Positions 28,014 to 36,301 of a stretch of DNA of 64,000 bases are shown in pieces. This DNA comes from Candidatus Gastranaerophilales bacterium. Lineage in GTDB: Bacteria > Cyanobacteriota > Vampirovibrionia > Gastranaerophilales > Gastranaerophilaceae. Each line of letters opens with the position of its first letter. Positions within the stretch are counted from its first letter, which is position 1. Both the position numbers and the translations under genes were made by a program. The notes under the pieces were generated by a model, which was not told where the DNA came from, did not search any database, and worked only from the letters and a program-made list of their open reading frames with translations. Where the stretch lies: the NCBI GenBank assembly GCA_944323595.1, contig CALUTF010000005.1, positions 1 through 64,000 of the forward strand, given 5' to 3'.

Positions 28014-28171
28014 ACACATCTTTTTTGTAAATTTTTTATAATTTTTTATCTTTGAAATGACAAAAAAATTTTTTCATAGTACTATATATTAACGTGCTAT
28101 TTTGGCTTAGGGATATTTTTATTCTTTTACACTATATAAATTTAGACCTCTAAACTTAGGAGAATTTCAAA

Positions 28172-29209
28172 TTGACAGAAAACACTTATCTTTTGTCCAG
28201 CAACAATATAGCAACAATTACGAATAAATCATTAGCTGCAGCAAAAAAATCAAACACAAATCAAAATATCCAGCTATACAATGACCCTTTAGAAAAATGG
28301 CCGGTTCGAGGTCTTGCTTATACAAACGAAATCGGTGCTGCTATAAGTGAAATTGCCCCTAAAACTGGAGTGCTTTTATGGATTCCGGCACTTTTATATT
28401 TTGGAGCTGATATTTATGACAAATATAAAAATGACCAAACATCGTATGACCCGAGCGCTAAAAGAGGGACTAAACAAGCGGTATTTCAGCTACTTGCAAG
28501 CGTAATCTTGCCGACTGCAGCTGTTAAGTTAGGTCAAAAAACAGCCTCCTCTGTCGCCGCTATTGCTGGTAAAAATAAATTATCACTCCAATCACAAGAA
28601 GAATTACTTAAATTTACTATTGAACACCTAAGACAAAACAGATTACGCGATTATGCAGAGAATCAGGATGAATATCTTACAAAATTTGCAGAAAAACTTT
28701 TGAACCGCATTGATGAAACAAGAAAAGAAAGCAAATTTAAAACTTCCTTAAAACTTGTTACAGATTGGCTATTTAATAGGCATCAGCCTACCGCCATTAC
28801 ACATTACACTTCAGATAAAATTACCGAGTTTACACAGAATAATCTTAAAAAAATATTTGAGCTCAGAAAGACTTTGCTTGAAGGTAGACAACCTGCTGAA
28901 TTTTCTGATAATATGTTCAATAAATTTAGACAATTTGAACATGAGTTTGCAACATCCCCGAATTATACCGGAAATGCAAAAGAAGATGCTGCGAAGCAAG
29001 TTATTAAATTATTTCAAGAAAAACAAATTTTCAAAAATAAATTGCTTAAAACTCTCGGTGGATTTATTGCTCTAGGATTTTTAGCAAAACCAATAGATAA
29101 TTTTGTCGAAAATTTTGTAATTCATAAAGTTGTTAACCCAGGACTCACAATGTTGAACTCTGAACAAATTAAAAAATTTAAAGAAAAAACTATGCTGAAC
29201 AAGTCGTAA
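28172..29209 (+). CDS. Unrecognised helical protein with membrane segment
   Basis: This 345-residue protein has no recognised family. It has a hydrophobic helix near residues 62-82 (GVLLWIPALLYFGADIY), a second hydrophobic region near 105-125, a long charged helical middle and another hydrophobic run near 295 (GGFIALGFLAKP). It resembles 32286-33617 in overall plan. The start is TTG with AGGAG upstream. Its 3' end overlaps the convergent yhcH-like gene by 20 bases. Confidence 0.7.
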   Translation: MTENTYLLSSNNIATITNKSLAAAKKSNTNQNIQLYNDPLEKWPVRGLAYTNEIGAAISEIAPKTGVLLWIPALLYFGADIYDKYKNDQTSYDPSAKRGTKQAVFQLLASVILPTAAVKLGQKTASSVAAIAGKNKLSLQSQEELLKFTIEHLRQNRLRDYAENQDEYLTKFAEKLLNRIDETRKESKFKTSLKLVTDWLFNRHQPTAITHYTSDKITEFTQNNLKKIFELRKTLLEGRQPAEFSDNMFNKFRQFEHEFATSPNYTGNAKEDAAKQVIKLFQEKQIFKNKLLKTLGGFIALGFLAKPIDNFVENFVIHKVVNPGLTMLNSEQIKKFKEKTMLNKS

Positions 29210-29642
29210 CAGGAATTTTTACAACAACTTTTTTTACTTGCTGCGGCTCAATAAGTGCCATTTGCGGCTGGTGCGCTTCATGAGGATATAACATTATAAA
29301 ATTGCCGTAACATAGTCTTACAGAGTTTAAAAACGTGTCAGGATGTTCGTAAAACATTATATCTTTTTCCGGATTATATTGTTCAGATACAATCAGGTCT
29401 GTTGTATCCGTATAATCCAGTCTTTCTTCACCGCTCAGCAAAATCTGGATATCTATATATTTTTTGTGGGACTCAAGTTTACCTGCAAGTTTTGTTGTAT
29501 AACAGTCTATATTTGCATAAACACCTGTTGTAATTTCATAATGTCCCGGATAGGTTTCAGATGTTAATGATAATATAAAATCAGCAACTTCTGCAGGGAT
29601 TTCTTTGTAGTTTTTTATATTTGATATTCTATCAAAAATCAT
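29190..29642 (-). CDS. YhcH/YjgK/YiaL-family protein
   Basis: This 150-residue cupin-like protein belongs to the YhcH/YiaL/EbgC family (DUF386). It has GHYEITTGVYANIDCYTTK, the metal-site region SHKKYIDIQILLSGEERLDY and a C-terminal NFIMLYPHEAHQPQ with the conserved histidine. Members accompany sialic-acid or sugar catabolism and are thought to act on sugars as isomerases or anomerases. The ATG overlaps the stop of the transketolase half (TAATG). Confidence 0.9.
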   Translation of the reverse strand: MIFDRISNIKNYKEIPAEVADFILSLTSETYPGHYEITTGVYANIDCYTTKLAGKLESHKKYIDIQILLSGEERLDYTDTTDLIVSEQYNPEKDIMFYEHPDTFLNSVRLCYGNFIMLYPHEAHQPQMALIEPQQVKKVVVKIPVTTCSA

Positions 29643-30466
29643 TATGCAAGCTCCTTCATTGCACGTTCAAATTCTTCATCATTCGGGGCTTTTCCGTGCC
29701 AGCCTGCGTTGTTTTCCATAAAGCTTACTCCTTTGCCTTTTATTGTATTGGCAAGTATGGCAGTCGGAACAGGTGATTTTTTTGCTTCTTCTATGGCTGA
29801 ATAAATTTGCTGAATATCGTGCCCGTTAATTTCTATTACATTCCAGTTAAATGCTTTGAGTTTTGCATCCAGCGGATCTAAAGATTTGACATTCTCTGTG
29901 CAGCCGTCAATTTGTAATCTGTTGCGGTCAATAATTGCAATAACTTTATTTAATTTACGGTGAGGCGCCTGCATTAAAGCTTCCCATACGCTTCCCTCTT
30001 GCATTTCGCCGTCACCCATAAGCACAAATACGTTTGCAGGGTCATTATCTAATCTTAAACCTATAGCCATTCCGCAGGCCATAGAAAGTCCCTGTCCGAG
30101 TGAACCTGTTGCCACTTCTACCCCGCGGCAGACTGGTGACGGGTGCCCCTGAAGTTTTGAGCCGAACTTACGGAATGTCATTAACTCTTCTTTCTGTATA
30201 AAGCCCTTTTGGGACAATACGGAATATAGAATTGCCGATGCGTGCCCTTTGGATAAAATAAATCTGTCTCTTTTGTCAAAATTTTCGGATTTATCCCATT
30301 CTGTCGGAACATTCATGCATTTATGGTATAGAACTGTCAGGAGTTCTGTTGCAGATAGTGCTCCTCCGATATGTCCTGATTTTGCGTTGTGAACCATTTT
30401 TATGACGTTTTTGCGATTTTCTTTGCAGAGGGTTTCCAGTTCTTTTATATCTTTTTCACTCAGCAT
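29642..30466 (-). CDS. Transketolase N-terminal subunit
   Basis: This 274-residue protein is the thiamine-diphosphate-binding half of a split transketolase. It has the GHIGGALSATELLTVLY entry, LSKGHASAILY, GSLGQGLSMACGMAIG and the ThDP-Mg motif GDGEMQEGSVWEALMQA with the downstream IIDRNRLQIDG. Split enzymes usually have the C-terminal half directly downstream; here yhcH follows instead and no C-terminal half is in the window. An AGGAG Shine-Dalgarno overlaps the wecG stop. Confidence 0.9.
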   Translation of the reverse strand: MLSEKDIKELETLCKENRKNVIKMVHNAKSGHIGGALSATELLTVLYHKCMNVPTEWDKSENFDKRDRFILSKGHASAILYSVLSQKGFIQKEELMTFRKFGSKLQGHPSPVCRGVEVATGSLGQGLSMACGMAIGLRLDNDPANVFVLMGDGEMQEGSVWEALMQAPHRKLNKVIAIIDRNRLQIDGCTENVKSLDPLDAKLKAFNWNVIEINGHDIQQIYSAIEEAKKSPVPTAILANTIKGKGVSFMENNAGWHGKAPNDEEFERAMKELA

Positions 30467-30467
30467 C

Positions 30468-31181
30468 TTATGCTCCTAACTTTTCTTTCAATACTGACAA
30501 CATAAATAAAGGCAGGGTCGGAAAAATTCTTTTAAATCGTTTCGGTTCTTTAATTGTTCTGTATAACCATTCCAGACCCGCTTTCCTGTAAAATTCCGGT
30601 GCACGCTCTACTACTCCAGACCATACATCAAAGCTTCCTCCCAGACCAATCATCAAGGCTTTCGGCAGAAGCGTTTTGGCTTTTGAAATAAATTCTTCCT
30701 GCTTAGGTGACCCGAGCGCAACAAGAACTAAGTCAGGCGATGCGTTTTTTAACTCGGATAACACTCGTTCATCGTCTTTGAAATATCCATCTTGCAAATA
30801 CACCAGATTAAGTTCTTTTATTTCATTTCTTAGATTCTCAGATGCTTTTTGGATAATTTCAGGTTTTGCTCCAACCATTGCGATACGCTTTCCTGATTTT
30901 CCAAATTCTTCTACAAGTCTTTTGCCAAGTTCAATTCCGGCAATCCTGCGGACTTTGTGCCCGAGAATTTTTAATCCTATCTCAACACCAATTCCGTCAG
31001 GGACGACAAGTTCAGCGTTATTTATAATTTCTGCGAGGTGTTTATTTTTTTTTGCACAGGAAATCATCTCGGGGTTTATGGTAACAATCTGTCCGCCTTT
31101 TGTGCTTGCATAATTAACAGCAGTGTCAAAATCAAATGTATCTACATTAAATCCTTGAAGTTTAACCGTTTTTCTTTCCAT
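30468..31181 (-). CDS. WecG/TagA/CpsF-family glycosyltransferase
   Basis: This 237-residue GT26 enzyme adds ManNAc(A) or a related sugar to a lipid-linked GlcNAc. It has TINPEMISCAKKN, VVPDGIGVE, GKRIAMVGAKPEI, LVLVALGSPKQEEFI and IGLGGSFDVWSG followed by RAPEFYRKAGLEWLYR, all hallmark segments. It is 15 bases from dgt on the same strand, but TATAAT six bases before the ATG suggests its own leaderless promoter driving wecG-tktN-yhcH. Confidence 0.92.
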   Translation of the reverse strand: MERKTVKLQGFNVDTFDFDTAVNYASTKGGQIVTINPEMISCAKKNKHLAEIINNAELVVPDGIGVEIGLKILGHKVRRIAGIELGKRLVEEFGKSGKRIAMVGAKPEIIQKASENLRNEIKELNLVYLQDGYFKDDERVLSELKNASPDLVLVALGSPKQEEFISKAKTLLPKALMIGLGGSFDVWSGVVERAPEFYRKAGLEWLYRTIKEPKRFKRIFPTLPLFMLSVLKEKLGA

Positions 31182-31187
31182 AAGTTT

Positions 31188-31193
31188 ATTATA
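31188..31193 (-). promoter_or_regulatory. -10 of leaderless wecG-like gene
   Basis: On the minus strand TATAAT ends six bases before the ATG at 31181; TTGCTA lies 17 bases further up, inside the 3' end of dgt. Confidence 0.6.
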
Positions 31194-31196
31194 GGA

Positions 31197-32231
31197 TTAA
31201 TCTGCCATTTTAGCAAGTTTGTAGAGATAATCTTCATTATTGCTGCATTGCAATCCTATAGGGATAAAATTATCTTTATAGCGTTCAATAGCATATCTGT
31301 CTGTCATTCCGGAAATATAGTCGGTAACAACTCTGTCAATTTTTTCTTCTGCACAAACAGGTTTTAAAAGCTCTTTATAATGATAGAATAATTCTTTTAT
31401 AACACGTCTTGCTTTTTTTTCTTCAAGTTTGGCGGGTGAGTCGATGTAGACATTTTGAAACATCCATTCACGGAGTTTCGTGGTGTAATACCAGCCCTCG
31501 TCACTCATTGTAACATTTGGTTTCCCCATAGAATTGATTACTATTTCGTTAATCATTTTATTCAAACGTTTTGATTGTATTGAAGAAAAATATTTTATGC
31601 AGTCTTCCGGCAGGTCGCTTTCTGCAATAATGCCGGCACGGATTGAATCTTCTATATCATGGTTTATGTATGCAATCTTATCGGCAAGCTGTACTATTTG
31701 TGCTTCCGGCGTTTGCGGTTTAAATCCCCAGGTGTGGGTAAGGATACCATGAATGGTTTCGGCACAGAGGTTTAAGTCTTCTAATACTTCGACAACTCTC
31801 ACACTTTGGACGTTATGATGAAATCCGCCCGGCAGCAGTTCGTTCAAAACGCCCTCTCCGCAATGTCCGAAAGGTGTATGTCCTAAGTCATGACCCAGTG
31901 CAATTGCTTCAACGAGGTCTTCATTCAAATCAAGTGCTCTTGCTATTGTACGTCCTATTTGTGACACTTCAAGTGTATGCGTAAGACGCGTTCTGAAATG
32001 GTCATCAAACGGTGAGAGAAACACCTGTGTTTTATGTTTTAGACGTCGGAATGCTTTTGAGTGTAAGATTCTGTCTCTATCCCGTTGAAATTCTGTTCTT
32101 AAGTTACATTTGGGTTCTTCTTTTTTTCTTCCTTTTGTATCAACGCTTTTTGTCGCAAATTCGCTTAACACTTTGAGTTCACGCTCTTCAAGTTTCTCTC
32201 TTACTGTATTATGATTTGTCGTATTGCTCAT
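31197..32231 (-). CDS. dgt: dGTPase-like dNTP triphosphohydrolase
   Basis: This 344-residue HD-domain enzyme hydrolyses dGTP (or other dNTPs) to nucleoside and triphosphate. It has the family start RTEFQRDRDRILHSKAFRRL, the TRLTHTLEVSQIGRTIAR histidine, and the metal-binding HD in ALGHDLGHTPFGHCGE, then ADKIAYINHDIED. The start at 32231 has GAGG upstream and removes 11 unsupported residues. It is the shorter dGTPase type, without the long insertions of the E. coli enzyme. Confidence 0.92.
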   Translation of the reverse strand: MSNTTNHNTVREKLEERELKVLSEFATKSVDTKGRKKEEPKCNLRTEFQRDRDRILHSKAFRRLKHKTQVFLSPFDDHFRTRLTHTLEVSQIGRTIARALDLNEDLVEAIALGHDLGHTPFGHCGEGVLNELLPGGFHHNVQSVRVVEVLEDLNLCAETIHGILTHTWGFKPQTPEAQIVQLADKIAYINHDIEDSIRAGIIAESDLPEDCIKYFSSIQSKRLNKMINEIVINSMGKPNVTMSDEGWYYTTKLREWMFQNVYIDSPAKLEEKKARRVIKELFYHYKELLKPVCAEEKIDRVVTDYISGMTDRYAIERYKDNFIPIGLQCSNNEDYLYKLAKMAD

Positions 32232-32285
32232 TGTAAATCCTCTAAAATCGCTTTTTACTGACATTATAACACGCAGGAAATGCGG

Positions 32286-33617
32286 TTATATACTCTCTTT
32301 AGGGGATTGTTGAGCTAAAAGATTCAGATTTTTAAGATGTTTTTGTCTGAAATTATCTGCAATCGCTCCGCCTTGAGAGAATATCAAACCTGATACGGCG
32401 CCTAATGCCAGTGATTTAAAGCCTGAAACCAATCTTGCAGTAAAATACAAAGTCGTTGCAACCGAACCGACAATCGGTAAGCCGACATTTAACAGGACGG
32501 AGGTTCTCTCGTTTTTATCGTCAGCCTTGCTAAGCCCCCAGCCGACTGCGCCCAGTGAGGTTAACACTGAAAGTGTGTCTGTAGGTGCACACCCGAGGAC
32601 CAGATCTCTGTATTTATCAAAATATTCCATAGCATCCGTATCTATTGCTTTATCAAGTTTTTTTACGGATTTGTTTGCCGCAGTCTGAAGTCTTGCAAAT
32701 TCATCGGCAGGAAGTATTTGCTTGTATAAATCAAGAAGTTCTTTAATTGTGCCGCCGTTTAATTCTTTACCGTCACCTGCAAGTTTTGTACGTGCGGATT
32801 TAAGAGGTTCATATAAATTATTTTTAGACTCCTGTAACAGTTCTTCTGCTATTGATGATTTATATGATTTTTTTGTTTTGAATTCTTTAAGAAAATCATC
32901 AACAAGATTTTTCATCGCCTCACGCATTTTGCCGTGACGCTCTGTTCTTTCTGTTATATTAAATGAAGTTTGCAGTGTTTCTGTAATATTTTTTCGTTTT
33001 TGAGCTATTTGCGATAATATTTCGCTTACCTGTTCATTGCGACCTTTATTTGCGGCTGCACGTTTTGAGGCGGAATCCATCATTAAAAATAATTTTTCAA
33101 ATGATTCATCTGATGCGCCGTAAGCTCTGTTTACTGTTTTTAAACTTATTTTATCAAATTTTCCTGTCACTGCTTTATGCAGTTTTGCCGTATATTTATT
33201 CAAGCCCATTAATTTTAAAAACAGGACGTCTTTAATCCAGCCTATATTATTCAGACTCTGTGATTTTTCAATAAGTTTATTAACCTTTTCCATTGATTCT
33301 TCATATTTTTGGTTAAGGTTTTCACTCTTAATTTCGTTTGATACATTATGGAATTTATCGGTCAGATAATTTTTGAACTTAACCAGCTTTTGCGTTGTAT
33401 TTTTAGGGAGCCCTTTCATTAACGCCAGTGTACCAAAACCTACGGTAAGAGCTGAAACTGCTATTTTCCAGCCTAAATTTTTGTGTTTTTTCTCTTTCTC
33501 ATTACTTGTATAACTGTCAGCAGGATAATCAGCGGAAAGGTAATATCCCGGAACTTTTTCTGATATGGCAAAGTCCGCAAACGGATTATTATTTACACTA
33601 TTAATCGGTTTAATCAT
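32286..33617 (-). CDS. Unrecognised large helical membrane-associated protein
   Basis: This 443-residue protein has no recognised family. A hydrophobic stretch near residues 48-68 (GWKIAVSALTVGFGTLALM) is followed by about 270 residues of charged helix, a likely coiled coil, and three short hydrophobic stretches at the C-terminus (GAVGWGLSK, VGLPIVGSVATTLYFTARLV, LALGAVSGLIFSQGG). The N-terminal NNNPFADFAI is asparagine-rich, as in other lineage-type proteins here. It shares its plan with 28172-29209. Confidence 0.72.
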   Translation of the reverse strand: MIKPINSVNNNPFADFAISEKVPGYYLSADYPADSYTSNEKEKKHKNLGWKIAVSALTVGFGTLALMKGLPKNTTQKLVKFKNYLTDKFHNVSNEIKSENLNQKYEESMEKVNKLIEKSQSLNNIGWIKDVLFLKLMGLNKYTAKLHKAVTGKFDKISLKTVNRAYGASDESFEKLFLMMDSASKRAAANKGRNEQVSEILSQIAQKRKNITETLQTSFNITERTERHGKMREAMKNLVDDFLKEFKTKKSYKSSIAEELLQESKNNLYEPLKSARTKLAGDGKELNGGTIKELLDLYKQILPADEFARLQTAANKSVKKLDKAIDTDAMEYFDKYRDLVLGCAPTDTLSVLTSLGAVGWGLSKADDKNERTSVLLNVGLPIVGSVATTLYFTARLVSGFKSLALGAVSGLIFSQGGAIADNFRQKHLKNLNLLAQQSPKESI

Positions 33618-33680
33618 AATATTACACAGTCCTGCTATATTATAATTAAAACATTTAATTAAAAAATATTGCCTTATTTA

Positions 33681-34808
33681 TTAACTATTTTTAAGGAATG
33701 CACAAATTTCTGCGGCTGCTTCTTTTGATGAAATTTTATCAGAAAGCATTTCTTTTACTGTTCCTAAATCTTCAATTTTTTGTTCTCTGTAAGGTTTGTC
33801 ATAGAGAAGTTTTTCTATTTCGTATGCAATAATATCCGGTTTAACCCGTGCCATAAGGATTTCAGGTACAATGTCTTTATCCGCAATAATATTAGGCAGG
33901 CAAACTCTGTTGATGCATCTTACCATTAAATATATCAGATAGAACAACCATGGCCCTCTGTATGCTATAATCATCGGGATTTTATACAGACAAGCTTCCA
34001 GTGCAACTGTACCTGATGCAAGAATCAGTGCGTCTGAAACACTTAATAGTGCCTGATTTTCCCCTTTTATAACTTTAAAATCAGTTGATTTAAGATATTT
34101 GTCATAAATATCATCCGGTAAATTCGGTGCGTGTGATATACAAAATTGTAATTCGGGATGTTTTTTCTGCAAAAGTTTCGCTGTTTTTATAAATACGCTC
34201 ATCAAATTTTTCAATTCAAAAGGTCGAGACCCCGGAAAGATTGAAACAAGTTTTTTTGTTTTATCTAACCCGTGTTTTTCGAAAAAAGCATTTTTGTCTG
34301 CCGCAGGCGGAAGTTGCGAAACAAGAGGATGCCCGCAGTAGTGTGTTTTAATCCCGTAATTTTCGTACATTGTTTTCTCAAACGGAAAAATACATAGTAC
34401 TTTATCAATATTTTTCTTAATTACATTAATCCGCCATTTACGTGATGCCCATACCTGTGGCGGAATGTAGTAATATACCGGTATACCGGCTCTTTTTAAA
34501 AATTTTGAGATATTAAGATTAAAAGCTCCGTAATCTATGCACAATACTAAATCCGGCTTGTAATCCCTAGTCAAATAATCAACAATTCGCTTGCCAAGTG
34601 TTAGGTGATCAATCAATATTCTAGGTGAAATCCCCATTGCAGACATTTTTTTCTGGTCTGAAAAAATTTTTGCGCCGGCTTTTTTTAAATTTTCACCGCC
34701 AACGCCCTCAATAACAATATCCGGATAAAGTTTTTTGAGTTCTTCAATGACTCTACCGGCATGGATATCTCCTGAATATTCTCCGGTTATTACAAATATT
34801 TTTTTCAT
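33681..34808 (-). CDS. lpxB: Lipid-A-disaccharide synthase LpxB
   Basis: LpxB joins lipid X and UDP-diacylglucosamine into the lipid A disaccharide at the inner membrane. The 375-residue GT19 enzyme has ITGEYSGDIHAGRVIEEL, GVGGENLKKAG, AMGISPRI, YYIPPQVWASRKWR, SIFPGSRPFELKNL and LASGTVALEACLYKIPMIIAYR. Length is normal. It is the last gene of the lptD-aldolase-lpxI-lpxB run, four bases after lpxI. Confidence 0.96.
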   Translation of the reverse strand: MKKIFVITGEYSGDIHAGRVIEELKKLYPDIVIEGVGGENLKKAGAKIFSDQKKMSAMGISPRILIDHLTLGKRIVDYLTRDYKPDLVLCIDYGAFNLNISKFLKRAGIPVYYYIPPQVWASRKWRINVIKKNIDKVLCIFPFEKTMYENYGIKTHYCGHPLVSQLPPAADKNAFFEKHGLDKTKKLVSIFPGSRPFELKNLMSVFIKTAKLLQKKHPELQFCISHAPNLPDDIYDKYLKSTDFKVIKGENQALLSVSDALILASGTVALEACLYKIPMIIAYRGPWLFYLIYLMVRCINRVCLPNIIADKDIVPEILMARVKPDIIAYEIEKLLYDKPYREQKIEDLGTVKEMLSDKISSKEAAAEICAFLKNS

Positions 34809-34812
34809 ATCT

Positions 34813-35628
34813 CTATACAGCCATAATTACAATGTTATTGTCATCGGCAAATTTTACAACTTTTTCCTGATCAACAATAATTGTTTCATTCGCTTCAACT
34901 GCAAGTAAACTCGCTTTATATCTCTTCATTGTTTTTAATGTTCTCAAACCTACTGCCGGAATATCAAACCTTTTATCCTGTGCAGGTTTTGAAACTTTAA
35001 TAACGCTGGCATTGTTTTTGGCGAGTTTTGCGCCGCGTTTGATACAAACATCTGTGCCCTCAATTGCTTCGACTGCCATTACCATTTTGTCTTTAATAAC
35101 AACTGATTGCCCTACATCAACTTTGCCCATTTCTTTTGCGAGCCAGAAGCCGTAATTTACGTCATCCATCTGCTGTGTGGTCGGTTTAATCGAACCTAAG
35201 ACGCCTGCAGGTATCATAAGATTTTTGATGAAAATAGTCTGGTCTAAGACTGTTATTCCTGCTTTTTCAAATTCATCTACAATCATCATCATTACCTGAT
35301 CATCATTCAGACGTAAAGCTTTTTGGATTAATTCTCTTGCTCTTGCATCAAATTTGTGCAGCTGTAATAAAACTTTTTTATGAACTTTACCTAAAAAAGT
35401 AACCTGTTTCAATTGTTCATCTTTAAATATTTTTTCAATGCGGTTAACTTCTCCGGGGTGGCATGAATATACTTTTGAACAATATTTTTTCAACTGAGAA
35501 AGGTTATCGTTTGACAATGATATGCAAACAACTTCAAACCCGTTTTCTTTTGCATATTGAGCCATTTTTACCGGCAATGTCCCGTCGCCTGCTATTAATC
35601 CCTGCTTATTTTCTAACATTAATGACAC
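34813..35628 (-). CDS. lpxI: UDP-2,3-diacylglucosamine pyrophosphatase LpxI
   Basis: LpxI (DUF1009) hydrolyses UDP-2,3-diacylglucosamine to lipid X, replacing LpxH in many lineages. The 271-residue protein starts with GLIAGDGTLPVKMAQYAKENG and has the C-terminal core VVIKDKMVMAVEAIEGTD, KVSKPAQDKRFDIPAVGLRT and LLAVEANETIIVD. The start may be GTG at 35628 (GAGG ten bases upstream) or ATG at 35619. Its substrate product feeds LpxB next door. Confidence 0.95.
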   Translation of the reverse strand: MSLMLENKQGLIAGDGTLPVKMAQYAKENGFEVVCISLSNDNLSQLKKYCSKVYSCHPGEVNRIEKIFKDEQLKQVTFLGKVHKKVLLQLHKFDARARELIQKALRLNDDQVMMMIVDEFEKAGITVLDQTIFIKNLMIPAGVLGSIKPTTQQMDDVNYGFWLAKEMGKVDVGQSVVIKDKMVMAVEAIEGTDVCIKRGAKLAKNNASVIKVSKPAQDKRFDIPAVGLRTLKTMKRYKASLLAVEANETIIVDQEKVVKFADDNNIVIMAV

Positions 35629-35671
35629 TTTTTGTAATCCTCACTTCCAAGTCAATTATATCATAAGAAAA

Positions 35672-36301
35672 TTAAATTTTAAGTCTGTTTATTTCCTCAA
35701 CCTGTTGTTCATTCAACAAAACGGCTCCGCCTAAAATTTTTGTATTTAGCACAACCTGCGCATAAGATTCTGCCAATTCAAGCTTCAAATAAGCGTCTTC
35801 TATACTGCTGCTTCCTACTATAAATCCGTGGTTTGCCATTAAAACCGCATTATAATCTTTAAAATATTTTGCAGTTTTTGTAACTAAATCTGTTGATGAC
35901 GGCAAGCCATATTCTGCAAGCGGTATTTCACCGAAATAAAAAACATTTTCCGCCATTATAGGTTCATCAAGAGCTTTTCCTGATGACGCAAATGAGCTTA
36001 GATATGGTGAATGTACGTGGAGTATGTAATTTATATCAGGCCGCATTTTATAAAATTCGATATGAACAAGTTTTTCACTTGACGGTTTTTTGTCTCCCTC
36101 AAGAATATTACAGTCATAATCTATAAGTGTAAAATCATTTTCTTTTAAATATCCATTTGCAGTGCCTGAAGCTGTTATCAGAACTTTATCATTGTCATAT
36201 CTTGCGGATAAATTACCGGAAACTCCAGGCGTGAAATTCTTTTCACCTGCGAGTTTTCCGTATTTTATCAGTTCCTGCTTAAGTTCCGGTATGCTTTTCA
36301 T
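35672..36301 (-). CDS. Class II aldolase/adducin-family protein
   Basis: This 209-residue zinc-dependent aldolase/epimerase-like enzyme (FucA/AraD family) has SGNLSARYDNDKVLITASG, SSEKLVHIEFYKMRPDINYILHVHSPY with the zinc histidines HVH, and NHGFIVGSS. The substrate (fuculose-phosphate, ribulose-phosphate or methylthioribulose-phosphate) cannot be fixed. It lies inside the LPS operon between lptD and lpxI, starting one base before the lptD stop, so it may supply a sugar for the envelope. Confidence 0.88.
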   Translation of the reverse strand: MKSIPELKQELIKYGKLAGEKNFTPGVSGNLSARYDNDKVLITASGTANGYLKENDFTLIDYDCNILEGDKKPSSEKLVHIEFYKMRPDINYILHVHSPYLSSFASSGKALDEPIMAENVFYFGEIPLAEYGLPSSTDLVTKTAKYFKDYNAVLMANHGFIVGSSSIEDAYLKLELAESYAQVVLNTKILGGAVLLNEQQVEEINRLKI

